A program made the translations under genes and the position numbers. Below are positions 1 to 8,462 of a stretch of DNA of 64,000 bases, one piece after another. Below the pieces are notes generated by a model. It had not been told where the DNA came from, did not search any database, and saw only the letters and a list, made by a program, of their open reading frames with translations. Position 1 is the first letter of the stretch. Every line of letters begins with the position of its first letter. The DNA is from Nitrospira sp. (GTDB taxonomy: Bacteria; Nitrospirota; Nitrospiria; Nitrospirales; Nitrospiraceae): positions 1 through 64,000 of the forward strand of contig JANDJC010000006.1 in NCBI GenBank assembly GCA_024331045.1. Direction: 5' to 3'.

Positions 1-531
1 CTTCATCGGGAAGTCGAACAGAACCGGTTTCGCGAAGATTTATACTACCGACTGAACGTGTTTCCCATCACCATTCCACCGCTCCGCGAGCGGCTTGGCG
101 ATGTTCCGATGTTGGCGCGACATTTCGCGGCCAAGGCGGCGGCCAGAAACGGAATGGCTCAGCCCCCGATTCCTGACAGCACCGTGGCCTATTTGCAGCG
201 TCTGCCGTGGAAAGGCAACGTGCGCGAATTGGAGAACGTGATCGAGCGGGCGGTATTGCTGGCCGGGGAGGGTCCGATTCTGCCCGAACATTGTTTGGTT
301 GAGGTGCGAGATGCCACGGCTCCGCTGACCGAGCGGAATCAGCCGTCTCAGCCGTCGATCAATGGATCGCTCTGGGAAATGGAGCGGGAGCTGATCTTTA
401 AAACACTGGCTCGGACGAACAACAACCGAACCAAAGCCGCCAAGGAACTGGGCATCAGCATTCGGACGTTGCGGAACAAGCTGCGCGAGTACAGAGATGG
501 CGGTTGGGCCGCACAGCTTCCTTCTTCATAG
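1..531 (+). CDS. Sigma-54-dependent transcriptional activator (NtrC/FleQ-type), 3' part only
   Basis: The reading frame is open from base 1, so the gene begins outside the window. The visible 176 residues start with 'FREDLYYRLNVFPI' and 'PPLRER', the conserved end of the sigma-54 AAA+ ATPase domain. A C-terminal Fis-type helix-turn-helix follows ('TKAAKELGISIRTLRNKLREY'). Such proteins use ATP to open sigma-54 RNA polymerase complexes. The N-terminal domain is not visible, so whether this is a phosphorylated response regulator or a FleQ-like protein cannot be told. Its place just before flgB, and the sigma-54 promoters at three points downstream, make it the likely flagellar master regulator (inference). 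Confidence 0.93.
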   Translation, partial: LHREVEQNRFREDLYYRLNVFPITIPPLRERLGDVPMLARHFAAKAAARNGMAQPPIPDSTVAYLQRLPWKGNVRELENVIERAVLLAGEGPILPEHCLVEVRDATAPLTERNQPSQPSINGSLWEMERELIFKTLARTNNNRTKAAKELGISIRTLRNKLREYRDGGWAAQLPSS

Positions 532-671
532 GGGGCAAAAGTTGCCGAGAGGAACAATGTGCCGGTGCGATATGTGCCAAGGGCGGGAAAGATTTGAAAA
601 GAGCGATCCCGTCGGCAGAATGATCGTTGGTGCGAGAAAGCCACCACACGTCGGAGACGGAGTGAGGAAGG

Positions 672-687
672 CGGCATTGAGGTTGCA
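672..687 (+). promoter_or_regulatory. Sigma-54 promoter of the flgB block
   Basis: CGGCATTGAGGTTGCA fits the -24/-12 consensus TGGCACGNNNNTTGCW. It has GG and GC at the required 12-base offset and a full TTGCA. Transcription would start near base 699, leaving about 100 nt before flgB. The site lies between the activator gene and its probable target operon. Confidence 0.7.
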
Positions 688-802
688 TTAACGAGCAAAG
701 CCAGCCGTTGTCAGGAGCAGAGGACAATCTCGTGCGGGAGGGGAGACACGCTCACGGGTCGGGGAATGGAGCGCAAGGCGAACCAAAGCAAGGGAGGGGC
801 CG

Positions 803-1213
803 ATGACGATCTTTGACCGGACGATGCAGTTGCTTGAACGGACCTTGGACCTTCGCAGCGCGCGGCAGCGAGTGATTGCCTCCAACGTAGCTAATGAGGA
901 GACGCCCGGCTACCGCGCAACCGAGCTCAATTTTCTCGGTCACCTGCGATCGGCGTATCGAGGTCGGCCCCCGGTGGTGCTGACGGCTACCCATGGCCGT
1001 CACTTTGGTCTTGCGGGTGCGAGAGGATTCGAGGCGGTGAGTGGAAAGCTCAGCCAGGTGCCGGCTGGCGACCTGCCGTTGGACGGAAACTCGGTCAATT
1101 TAGAGCTCGAAATGGCCAAACTGTCCGACAACGTCATGCAATACAACGCGGCGGCGACGATCCTTGCCAAAAAGTTTCAAGGGTTGCTCAATGCCATTCG
1201 AGAAGGTCGCTAG
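803..1213 (+). CDS. flgB: Flagellar basal-body rod protein FlgB
   Basis: FlgB forms the proximal rod on the MS ring. The 136-residue length is normal for the family. The N-terminal rod signature 'ASNVANEETPGYRA' is at residues 26-39. The C-terminal helix ends in the typical 'AAATILAKKFQGLLNAI'. The ATG at 803 follows a purine-rich 'aagggagggg'. It is the first gene of the block transcribed from the sigma-54 site at 672-687, followed by flgC and fliE as in most flagellar operons. Confidence 0.96.
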   Translation: MTIFDRTMQLLERTLDLRSARQRVIASNVANEETPGYRATELNFLGHLRSAYRGRPPVVLTATHGRHFGLAGARGFEAVSGKLSQVPAGDLPLDGNSVNLELEMAKLSDNVMQYNAAATILAKKFQGLLNAIREGR

Positions 1214-1306
1214 ACACGAGGAGAGAGGAAGCAGAGAAGAAGTGTCCATTGAGGCTGGTGGTTGGAGCATGGTTCTTCATTGCTGGGCAACAAAGGGAGG
1301 TTGTCG

Positions 1307-1756
1307 ATGGAATTGATGGATAGCCTGGCCGTGTCGGTATCCGGCATGGATGCCCAACGGCGCCGTCTCAACATCATCGCAAGCAATTTAGCCAACGCCC
1401 AATCCACACACACGCCGGGAGGGGGGCCGTACAAACGGCGGGACGTGGTGTTTCGGTCCGTGCCCATGACCGGTTCGTTTGATCGGCTGTTCCGGCGGAT
1501 TGCCGTTGGACAGGGGCGCCATGCGCTGGACGGTGTGGCGGTCGCGCGCATCGTGGAGGACAAGACACCGGGCCATCAAGTGTACGATCCCCACCATCCA
1601 GACGCCGATGAAAAGGGATTTGTCCGCCTCCCCAACGTCAACGTTCTCGAAGAAATGGTCAACATGATCGGAGCGTCGCGGGCCTATGAGGCCAATGTCC
1701 AGGCGATTAATGCGACGCGAGCGATGTGGAACAAGGCCTTGGAGATCGGGAGGTAG
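1307..1756 (+). CDS. flgC: Flagellar basal-body rod protein FlgC
   Basis: This is a proximal rod subunit of 149 residues. I chose the ATG at 1307 over the longer ORF because it has 'aaagggagg' six bases upstream and gives the usual FlgC start ('MELMDSLAVSVSGMDAQ'). The signature 'IIASNLANAQSTHTPGGGPYKR' region is at residues 23-44. The C-terminal 'VNVLEEMVNMIGASRAYEAN' motif packs against neighbouring rod subunits in this family. Two bases separate it from fliE. Confidence 0.96.
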   Translation: MELMDSLAVSVSGMDAQRRRLNIIASNLANAQSTHTPGGGPYKRRDVVFRSVPMTGSFDRLFRRIAVGQGRHALDGVAVARIVEDKTPGHQVYDPHHPDADEKGFVRLPNVNVLEEMVNMIGASRAYEANVQAINATRAMWNKALEIGR

Positions 1757-1758
1757 CA

Positions 1759-2064
1759 ATGAAAGAAATTGGCGGCATCACAAGCTCCATCGGTTCTCCG
1801 TCTGGAGGCGCGGCGATCGAGGCGGCGGGGGGGATAGGAGAGTCAGCGGGGTTCATGGAGTCATTGAAGCAGGCCATTGGGCAAGTCAATGACGCTCAAC
1901 TTCAAGCGGGCCGCGCCGTCGATGCGCTCATGACCGGCGAGTCGGAGGACATTCACCGTGCTATGGTCGCGCTGCAGCAGGCCGACGTCTCGTTTCAGTT
2001 GATGATGCAGATTCGAAACAAACTGATTGCAGCCTACGAGGAAATTCAACGGATGCAGGTGTGA
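1759..2064 (+). CDS. fliE: Flagellar hook-basal body complex protein FliE
   Basis: FliE joins the MS ring (FliF) to the rod. The ATG at 1759 is two bases after the flgC stop and gives a 101-residue protein, a usual length. The first 30 residues are rich in Gly, Ser and Ala. The C-terminal half carries the FliE pattern 'ALQQADVSFQLMMQIRNKLIAAYEEIQRMQV'. The position between flgC and fliF supports the call. Confidence 0.94.
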   Translation: MKEIGGITSSIGSPSGGAAIEAAGGIGESAGFMESLKQAIGQVNDAQLQAGRAVDALMTGESEDIHRAMVALQQADVSFQLMMQIRNKLIAAYEEIQRMQV

Positions 2065-2096
2065 AGCGGCTGGCGTAGAGGGGGCAGGCGGCACGA

Positions 2097-3674
2097 ATGT
2101 TATCCAAGCTTTCGATCAACCAGCGCATGATCGTGCTGGCCGCACTAGCCGCGTCCGTGGCGCTTCTTGTGGCCGTCGCTCTCTGGACTCAACAGCCGGA
2201 GATGCAGGTGCTGTTCACCAACCTGACCGGTGAGGATGCGGCGGCGATCGTCGACAAACTCAAAGAAACCAAGGTGCCCTATGAACTTTCGGGCGGAGGG
2301 ACCACCATCTTGGTTCCTAGCACGCAGGTCCATGAGCTCCGTCTGCAATTGGCTGCGCAGGGGCTACCCCACGGTGGAGGGGTGGGGTTTGAGATCTTTG
2401 ATCGGACTTCGATCGGCATGTCGGAATTCGTTCAAAAACTCAATTACCGGCGGGCCTTGCAAGGTGAACTGGCTCGGACCATCGCCCAAATGCCGGAAGT
2501 GGAGCGGGCCCGTGTTCATCTCGCCATTCCCGAGAGGCGGCTCTTCGCCAATGAGCAGGAGCGGCCCCGTGCGTCGGTGGTGCTCTCTCTCCGCAACGGC
2601 TTCACCTTGAGCAAGGCGCAGGTGCAAGGGGTCGTTCATTTGGTCTCCAGCAGTGTCGAAGGGCTGCAGGCCAAGGATGTCACCGTCGTTGATGGTCATG
2701 GGAATCTGCTGTCCGGTTCGACGGCAGATGAAACGCTCGGATTGACGAGCGCGCAGCTCGACTATCAACGCGCGGTTGAAAAGGACATCGAAACCCGCAT
2801 TCAAACCATGTTGGAGCGGATTGTTGGGCACAATAAGGCCGTGGTGCGGGTGTCGAGCCTCATCGATTTTCGCAAGATCGAAACGACCGAGGAACGGTTT
2901 GATCCAAACGGTCAGGTGGTGCGGAGCGAACAGCGGGGACAAGAAAAAACAAGCGGCACCAACGGCCTCGTGGGCGGTGTGCCGGGAGTACAGTCGAACG
3001 TCCCGCCGGGAGCCGATCGGGAACCGGTTGAAACCAGCTCCAGTAGCAGCCAGACGAAGAACGAAACCATCAACTACGAGATCAGCCGAGTGGTCTCCAA
3101 GATTGTCGAGCCGGTCGGCGTCGTGAGGCAGTTGTCGGTGGCGGTGTTGGTGGACGGCACCTACGAAACGCCGAAGGCGGCGGAGGGAGAAACGGCGGGT
3201 ACCGAACCGGCGGTGGGGAAACGATATGTGCCGAGGTCGGAGGAAGAGCTCAAGCGGATCGAAGAAATCGTCAAAAAGGCGATGGGGTTCTCCGAGGAGC
3301 GCGGCGACCGGGTGCAAGTGACCAATGTGCAGTTTGACCTGGGGACGGATGAGTTGGCGGCTGGCGCCGACATGGCCGAGAGCGCTTCACGGTGGTGGCT
3401 GCCCTACCTGCGTTACGGTGTCGGTGTCTTGTTCTTTGTCCTGATCCTCTTTTTTGTCGTCCGTCCATTGCTTGGCCTGTTGGGTACGGGGAGCAAGGAG
3501 CAAGAAGCTGGCATGGCCATGTCCCCGTTACCGCAGCCTTCCTCCGACGGGGAGTCGCCCAAGCTCGTAGAACTTCCTGATCGTGCACAAATCATCGAAA
3601 TGGCCAGAAAGAATCCGGACGCGACGGCCGTCATCGTCAAACAGTGGCTGAAGGGTTCGTCAGTCAACGGATAG
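2097..3674 (+). CDS. fliF: Flagellar MS-ring protein FliF
   Basis: FliF builds the MS ring in the inner membrane, the foundation of the basal body. The 525-residue product has an N-terminal membrane helix (about residues 11-30), the periplasmic ring-building region, a low-complexity Ser/Gly stretch near residues 290-325, and a second membrane helix at about 428-455. The C-terminal tail ('IIEMARKNPDATAVIVKQWL') is the part that binds FliG. The long minus-strand ORF inside it is a shadow. Confidence 0.97.
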   Translation: MLSKLSINQRMIVLAALAASVALLVAVALWTQQPEMQVLFTNLTGEDAAAIVDKLKETKVPYELSGGGTTILVPSTQVHELRLQLAAQGLPHGGGVGFEIFDRTSIGMSEFVQKLNYRRALQGELARTIAQMPEVERARVHLAIPERRLFANEQERPRASVVLSLRNGFTLSKAQVQGVVHLVSSSVEGLQAKDVTVVDGHGNLLSGSTADETLGLTSAQLDYQRAVEKDIETRIQTMLERIVGHNKAVVRVSSLIDFRKIETTEERFDPNGQVVRSEQRGQEKTSGTNGLVGGVPGVQSNVPPGADREPVETSSSSSQTKNETINYEISRVVSKIVEPVGVVRQLSVAVLVDGTYETPKAAEGETAGTEPAVGKRYVPRSEEELKRIEEIVKKAMGFSEERGDRVQVTNVQFDLGTDELAAGADMAESASRWWLPYLRYGVGVLFFVLILFFVVRPLLGLLGTGSKEQEAGMAMSPLPQPSSDGESPKLVELPDRAQIIEMARKNPDATAVIVKQWLKGSSVNG

Positions 3675-3702
3675 GGGAAACGAATGGGAATGGGGAGTCG
3701 AG

Positions 3703-4695
3703 ATGGCACGCAATCTGACAGGAGAACAAAAGACAGTCATTCTCCTTCGCGCGATTGGCGAGGATGCCGCAGCACAGGTCATGAAGCAGCTCGATCCCAA
3801 AGAAATCAAGAAGCTGGGTAGTTTTATGCAACAGGCGGCGCACATTTCCAAAGAGGAGGAGGATCAAGTCATCGCCGATTTCAAGGCCATGAGCGCCAGG
3901 GGAGCAGTGCAGTTTCAGGGGGCGGAGCTCATCAAAAACATCCTCGTCAAGGCATTGGGTCCCGAAAAGGCGGCCCGCATTATCGAGGCGATGACGAAAA
4001 AACAGTATCCGGGACTGGAGGGACTGCGGTGGGTCGATACCAAAACCCTCGTCCATATGTTGAAGGCCGAACATCCACAAACCGTGGCCGTCATTGTGGC
4101 TCACCTGGAAAGTGATCAAGCGAGTCAGGTGCTGGCGGCGCTGCCAGCACCCCTCCGGGACGACGTCGCCTTGCGGCTTGCAACGATGGAAGATGTGCAG
4201 CCGGAAATTCTCCAGGAATTGAGCGACACGTTGCAGGAAACCTTGTTGACGAGTCAGGGAATGGGGGCGCAGAGCATCGGTGGCGCGGAAGTCGTGGCGG
4301 ACATTCTTGCCCGTATGGACAAGGCGACCGAAAGTGGCATCATGAGTAAGATTGCCGAGCGGAACCAGTCGCTGGCTGAAACCATCAGGGCCCTCATGTT
4401 CGTCTTTGATGATTTGGTCAAGGTGGATGATCGTGGGATTCAGGAATTGCTCAAGGAGGTGAGCAAAGAGGATCTTCCGCTGGCGCTGCGGGGTGCCAGC
4501 CCGGATGTGCGGGAAAAATTTTTCAAAAACATGTCCAGCCGTGCAGCCGAGATGCTCAAGGACGACATGGAATCAAAAGGGCCGGTTCGAGTGTCGGACG
4601 TCGAGAAAGCGCAGCAGAATATCCTCAAAGTCTGTCGGAAGTTGGAAGAAGAAGGACGCATCGTGATTGCTGGTGCAGGAGAGGAGTTGGTGTAG
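3703..4695 (+). CDS. fliG: Flagellar motor switch protein FliG
   Basis: FliG is the rotor protein that touches both the MS ring and the stator. At 330 residues it is full length. It shows the N-terminal domain ('LTGEQKTVILLRAIGEDAA'), the middle 'EHPQTVAVIVAHL' motif, and the charged C-terminal torque helix region around 'LVKVDDRGIQELLKEV'. The TAG stop is immediately followed by the GTG of the receiver-FliH gene, so translation of the two is probably coupled. Confidence 0.97.
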   Translation: MARNLTGEQKTVILLRAIGEDAAAQVMKQLDPKEIKKLGSFMQQAAHISKEEEDQVIADFKAMSARGAVQFQGAELIKNILVKALGPEKAARIIEAMTKKQYPGLEGLRWVDTKTLVHMLKAEHPQTVAVIVAHLESDQASQVLAALPAPLRDDVALRLATMEDVQPEILQELSDTLQETLLTSQGMGAQSIGGAEVVADILARMDKATESGIMSKIAERNQSLAETIRALMFVFDDLVKVDDRGIQELLKEVSKEDLPLALRGASPDVREKFFKNMSSRAAEMLKDDMESKGPVRVSDVEKAQQNILKVCRKLEEEGRIVIAGAGEELV

Positions 4696-5733
4696 GTGAA
4701 GGGAGGGGGACGCACAGCGGGAGCGACCCCGTATGAGCAGAGGGGCTTGCCGGCGAGGCGAACGACACTTTCCGGGTCCGTTCTTGTCGTCGACGATGAG
4801 GAAGCAATTCGACGGTTGTTTCTTGAGTGGTTTCGTCCGGAGGGGACGGCGATGCGGGTTGCCGCCACGGCCGAGGAAGCTCTGGCGATGGTGAGGGAAT
4901 CTTCCCCGGATCTCCTGATGGTAGATGTTTCCTTACCAGGACGCGACGGTCTGGCGGTATTGGAAGAGGCGGTAGCGATCGACTATCGAATCAGCGGTGT
5001 CGTGATGACCGGTTGGGCAACCGTTGATCTGGCAGTTCGCGCCATGAAGGCCGGAGCCGCGGACTTTTTGATGAAGCCGCTAGAGCGAGAGGCGGTGCTG
5101 GCCACCGCGCGACGACTGCTCGAGCGCCGACGATTGCGCGCCGAAGAGCCGGTGGTCAAGCAGACCGCCATCAGGTCCGGAGCGATCCGCCTTTCCAGCC
5201 TGCCCTTGCAAGCGTTTGATCAGGAAGACATTCCCCCGGCCGAGGAGGGACCGACGGAATACGAGCGGGGACTCGAAGAAGGAGAACGCCGAGCCTCCGA
5301 GCGATGTCGCCGCGAACATGCAGTGCTGGCGGATGCTGTCCGCAAGTTTAGCGAGGCGCAGGCTGCGTTGCGAGTTTCATTTGAAGACGAGGTCGTGGCG
5401 CTGGCTTTCCACATTGCGACAAAGATTCTGCGCGAATCGGCAGAGACCTGTAAGGAGCACATCATCGCACAGGCGAAATCAGCCTTGGCGGCGGTGCCAG
5501 AGTCGGGGACGGTGGTGATCCATGTGCACCCTGACGATGCGCCGACGCTCGCGGTCGCACAGGCTGAGCTGACGGCCAACCGGGATCTTGCGCTGACCAT
5601 CAAGATTGAACCGGTGGCTTCGTTGCCGCGGGGGAGTTGTCTTATCCGAACAGCCAAGTTTGTCATCGATGCGTCGCTGGACGCTCAATTGCTGCGGTTA
5701 GGAAGTGCGTTGAAAAACAGGGCGATCCTATGA
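4696..5733 (+). CDS. fliH: Response-regulator receiver domain fused to flagellar export protein FliH
   Basis: The 345-residue protein has two parts. Residues about 27-145 form a complete CheY-like receiver: acidic pair D33/D34, phospho-acceptor D77 in 'LLMVDVSLPG', T105 in 'VVMTG' and K127 in 'LMKPL'. Residues about 190-345 are FliH-like, with 'YERGLEEGERRASERC', a coiled-coil linker and the export-type C-terminal domain. FliH regulates the FliI ATPase and links it to the switch; usual FliH proteins are near 230 residues and have no receiver. The gene starts with GTG directly at the fliG stop and overlaps fliI by ATGA. All known catalytic receiver residues are present, so phosphorylation is possible, but no partner kinase is in the window. 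An alternative TTG start at 4747 would keep both domains. Confidence 0.9.
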   Translation: MKGGGRTAGATPYEQRGLPARRTTLSGSVLVVDDEEAIRRLFLEWFRPEGTAMRVAATAEEALAMVRESSPDLLMVDVSLPGRDGLAVLEEAVAIDYRISGVVMTGWATVDLAVRAMKAGAADFLMKPLEREAVLATARRLLERRRLRAEEPVVKQTAIRSGAIRLSSLPLQAFDQEDIPPAEEGPTEYERGLEEGERRASERCRREHAVLADAVRKFSEAQAALRVSFEDEVVALAFHIATKILRESAETCKEHIIAQAKSALAAVPESGTVVIHVHPDDAPTLAVAQAELTANRDLALTIKIEPVASLPRGSCLIRTAKFVIDASLDAQLLRLGSALKNRAIL

Positions 5734-7037
5734 ATCCGTACACCGTGCTTGATCGTCTTGATCCCATCTCCGTGGCGGGGCGGGTCGTCCAGGCTGTGGG
5801 GCTCGTGATCGAAGGCTATGGTCCGGCGACAACGGTCGGCGAGCTGTGCGAGATCCGTCCAGAGCACGGCGAGCAACCGATCGTGGCCGAAGTGGTGGGG
5901 TTTCGGGACGATCGGATGTTACTCATGCCCTTAGGTGAAATGCGAGGGGTGGGACCCGGCAGCCTCATCACCATGACGGGCCGTGTTCCCACCGTGCCGG
6001 TGGGACCCGGTTTGTTGGGCCGGATTGTGGATGGACTGGGCCGTCCCATTGACGAACGGGGGGATATCCGCGCATCGAAGCGCTACCCCCTCCATGCCGA
6101 TCCTCCCAGCCCTCTCCGACGTGCCCGCATCCAGGAGCCACTTGATCTCGGCGTGCGAGCCATCAATGGATTCCTCACCTGTGGAAGGGGACAGAAGATG
6201 GGCATTTTTTCCGGCGCCGGTGTTGGGAAAAGCGTCCTCCTCGGCATGATCAGCCGTTATACCAAGGCCGATGTGAATGTCATCGCGCTGATCGGCGAGC
6301 GGGGACGGGAGGTCAAGGAGTTCCTGGAGCGGGATTTGGGAGAGGAGGCTCTTCAACGGTCGGTCGTCGTCGTGGCGACGTCCGATCAGGCGCCGTTGGT
6401 TCGATTACGGGCAGCGTTAGTCGCAACAGCCATTGCGGAATATTTCCGCGACGAGGGTCTGCAGGTGTTGTTGATGATGGATTCCCTCACTCGGCTGGCG
6501 TACAGCCAACGGGAGGTCGGTCTGGCAATCGGCGAGCCACCAGCGACCAAGGGGTACCCTCCCTCCGTGTTCACTCTCCTGCCAAAATTGTTAGAGCGAG
6601 TCGGGACTGGTCCCGGGCCGGGGGCCATTACTGGTCTCTACACGGTGCTGGTCGAGGGAGACGATTTAAGCGATCCGGTGGCCGACGCCGCTCGATCCAT
6701 CCTTGACGGCCACATCGTGCTTTCGCGCGCCCTCGCCGCACGCAATCACTTTCCGGCGATCGATCTTCTCCACAGCACCAGCCGTGTCATGCGCGACATC
6801 GTCGCCAAGGAGCACCGGGAAGCAGCCGGGCTCCTGTTGGAATTGGTGGCCCGCTATCGACAGTCTGAAGATCTCATCCTCGTGGGGGCCTACAAGGAGG
6901 GGGCGAACAAGGCCCTAGACCAAGCGGTGCGTGCGCAGGACGTCATCAATGCCTATTTGCGGCAAGACATTGACCAGCCGGCGCCCTTGCCGGCGGCGGT
7001 TGACCAATTGATTCAGTTGGCCAAGCGTGTCTCATGA
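5730..7037 (+). CDS. fliI: Flagellum-specific export ATPase FliI
   Basis: FliI is the F1-beta-like ATPase of the flagellar type III export apparatus at the cytoplasmic face. The ATG at 5730 overlaps the fliH stop and gives 435 residues, the normal size. The P-loop 'GAGVGKS' is near residues 162-168. Family motifs 'ALIGERGREVKEFLE' and 'MMDSLTRLAYSQREVGLAIGEPP' are intact. The following fliJ overlaps by four bases (ATGA). Confidence 0.97.
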   Translation: MNPYTVLDRLDPISVAGRVVQAVGLVIEGYGPATTVGELCEIRPEHGEQPIVAEVVGFRDDRMLLMPLGEMRGVGPGSLITMTGRVPTVPVGPGLLGRIVDGLGRPIDERGDIRASKRYPLHADPPSPLRRARIQEPLDLGVRAINGFLTCGRGQKMGIFSGAGVGKSVLLGMISRYTKADVNVIALIGERGREVKEFLERDLGEEALQRSVVVVATSDQAPLVRLRAALVATAIAEYFRDEGLQVLLMMDSLTRLAYSQREVGLAIGEPPATKGYPPSVFTLLPKLLERVGTGPGPGAITGLYTVLVEGDDLSDPVADAARSILDGHIVLSRALAARNHFPAIDLLHSTSRVMRDIVAKEHREAAGLLLELVARYRQSEDLILVGAYKEGANKALDQAVRAQDVINAYLRQDIDQPAPLPAAVDQLIQLAKRVS

Positions 7038-7468
7038 GCCTGGAGGCATTGCGTAAGTTTCGGGCGCAGGAGCGGGAGACCCTCATGATGGAGTTGGCAA
7101 GCGTCAGCCGTGAATTGATGAGCTTGGAGCAACGGTGCGGGATGTTGGAAGAGCGATTGCGGACCGACGCCTCTTTTGCTCAGCGTCAGGCCGTGCAGGG
7201 GGTGACGGCGCCCACGTGGTTGGAATGGGACGAGCGGCTTACTTCGCAGTGGCTGTTGTTAAAGCAGGTTCAAGAAGCGGTGCGGCGGCTGACCGACGTG
7301 TGGGGTAGGACGCGGGCTCGCCTGATCGAGGCCCTGCAGGAGGGGAAAGTGCTTGATCGACTAGCGGATCGGCGGCAGGCGGAGCGCGAGGCGCTCAAGA
7401 GGAAGCAGGAGCAACGAACTGCTGATGATATGGCTTCCAGACGGCTGTTTTTAAACAAGAGATCGTGA
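7034..7468 (+). CDS. fliJ: Flagellar export protein FliJ
   Basis: FliJ is a small coiled-coil protein that sits in the FliI hexamer and links it to FlhA. The 144-residue product is almost wholly charged helix with heptad-like spacing of Leu, Ala and Val, as expected. Sequence conservation of FliJ is weak, so the call leans on size, coiled coil and position directly after fliI with an ATGA overlap. Confidence 0.88.
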   Translation: MSLEALRKFRAQERETLMMELASVSRELMSLEQRCGMLEERLRTDASFAQRQAVQGVTAPTWLEWDERLTSQWLLLKQVQEAVRRLTDVWGRTRARLIEALQEGKVLDRLADRRQAEREALKRKQEQRTADDMASRRLFLNKRS

Positions 7469-8280
7469 TGAAACCGGGTCTGCTTGCTCGGGCCGGCAAT
7501 CGGGGAACTGGGAATCAGATGGTTCGAGGTGGGGTTGGAGCGCGGAGGGCAGGTGGGCGTAAGGGGATGAGAGCGGTTGCTGTCCCACCGATGTCCTGGT
7601 TCTGGATGGCGGCAGGTGTCTTGCTCGCTTGCGCCTTATTCTTGTGGGGGGCAACGCAGTTTGGACATGCCTCCCCGAATGCCAAGACAAGACCAGAGGT
7701 AATGCCTCCGCAACAGCCGACGTCTGTGCCTCCAGCTCAGCAGGGTGGCCTGGGAGCTACTGGAGCTCCACCGGCGGAACCACCGGCCCAACCGTCCGCT
7801 GGACCGAGAAATATGGTTCAGGGGCCGGCGCTGGATGTGCCGGAAGAAGTCCTGGCCCTCTTGGATCAGCGAAAACGCTCATTGGATCGTCGTGAAGAAA
7901 CAGTGAAACAGCAAGAGGAGCGGCTGCTGGCCCTGCGGACCGAACTTGACAAGTTGTTGGTTCAAAACGAGGCGATAGCCAAACGAATTGAGACTGCCTT
8001 GGCCAAGGAGGCCCAGCAGACAGCCGTCCAGAAAGCTGCGCAGGCAAAGGCGTTGCAAGAGAAGGAGCGGCTGGCACAGGAACAACGAGCTCAGCTCGCC
8101 AAGATGTATGAAACCATGCCGCCCGAGGATGCCGCCGCTCGTCTCGAACGGATGCCAGAGCGAACCGCGATCGAGATCCTTCGCCTTGTCAAGACCAAAA
8201 CAGCCGGCGCAATCCTCGCGCAAGTCAAACCGGAGCGCGCGGCCAAACTTACCGAGCAGTTGCTGGCGCACACGCCCTGA
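7468..8280 (+). CDS. MotE-like flagellar protein (membrane anchor, coiled coil, MgtE-N-like end)
   Basis: The ATG at 7468 overlaps the fliJ stop and gives 270 residues. There is one membrane helix at about 44-65, then a Pro/Gln/Ala-rich periplasmic linker (70-115), a long charged coiled coil (about 120-210) and a C-terminal helical repeat ('MPPEDAAARLERMP...AILAQVKPERAAKLTEQL') of the MgtE N-terminal type. This layout and the location between fliJ and fliK match proteins annotated as MotE, a chaperone of stator-associated MotC in alphaproteobacteria. The exact role here is not established. Confidence 0.8.
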   Translation: MKPGLLARAGNRGTGNQMVRGGVGARRAGGRKGMRAVAVPPMSWFWMAAGVLLACALFLWGATQFGHASPNAKTRPEVMPPQQPTSVPPAQQGGLGATGAPPAEPPAQPSAGPRNMVQGPALDVPEEVLALLDQRKRSLDRREETVKQQEERLLALRTELDKLLVQNEAIAKRIETALAKEAQQTAVQKAAQAKALQEKERLAQEQRAQLAKMYETMPPEDAAARLERMPERTAIEILRLVKTKTAGAILAQVKPERAAKLTEQLLAHTP

Positions 8281-8462
8281 TCCTGCCGAGTCGTTCCTGC
8301 CCAGCGGAGAGCAGGATTTGCCGGCTGACCGATCAAGTTCTCCTTCCCGTTCTCGCATCGTTGGTTGAAGCTCTCTTATATTTCCGATGGTTCCGCGATC
8401 AGCCGACTGGCATAGGGCTTGTAGGCGTGTCAACGGACATCAAGAGCGACGATGGGTGCGCA

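Noticed and set aside
2364-3317. 317-residue minus-strand ORF
   Set aside because: It lies fully inside fliF, is rich in His and Arg as antisense shadows of GC-rich genes are, and has no ribosome site or family motif.
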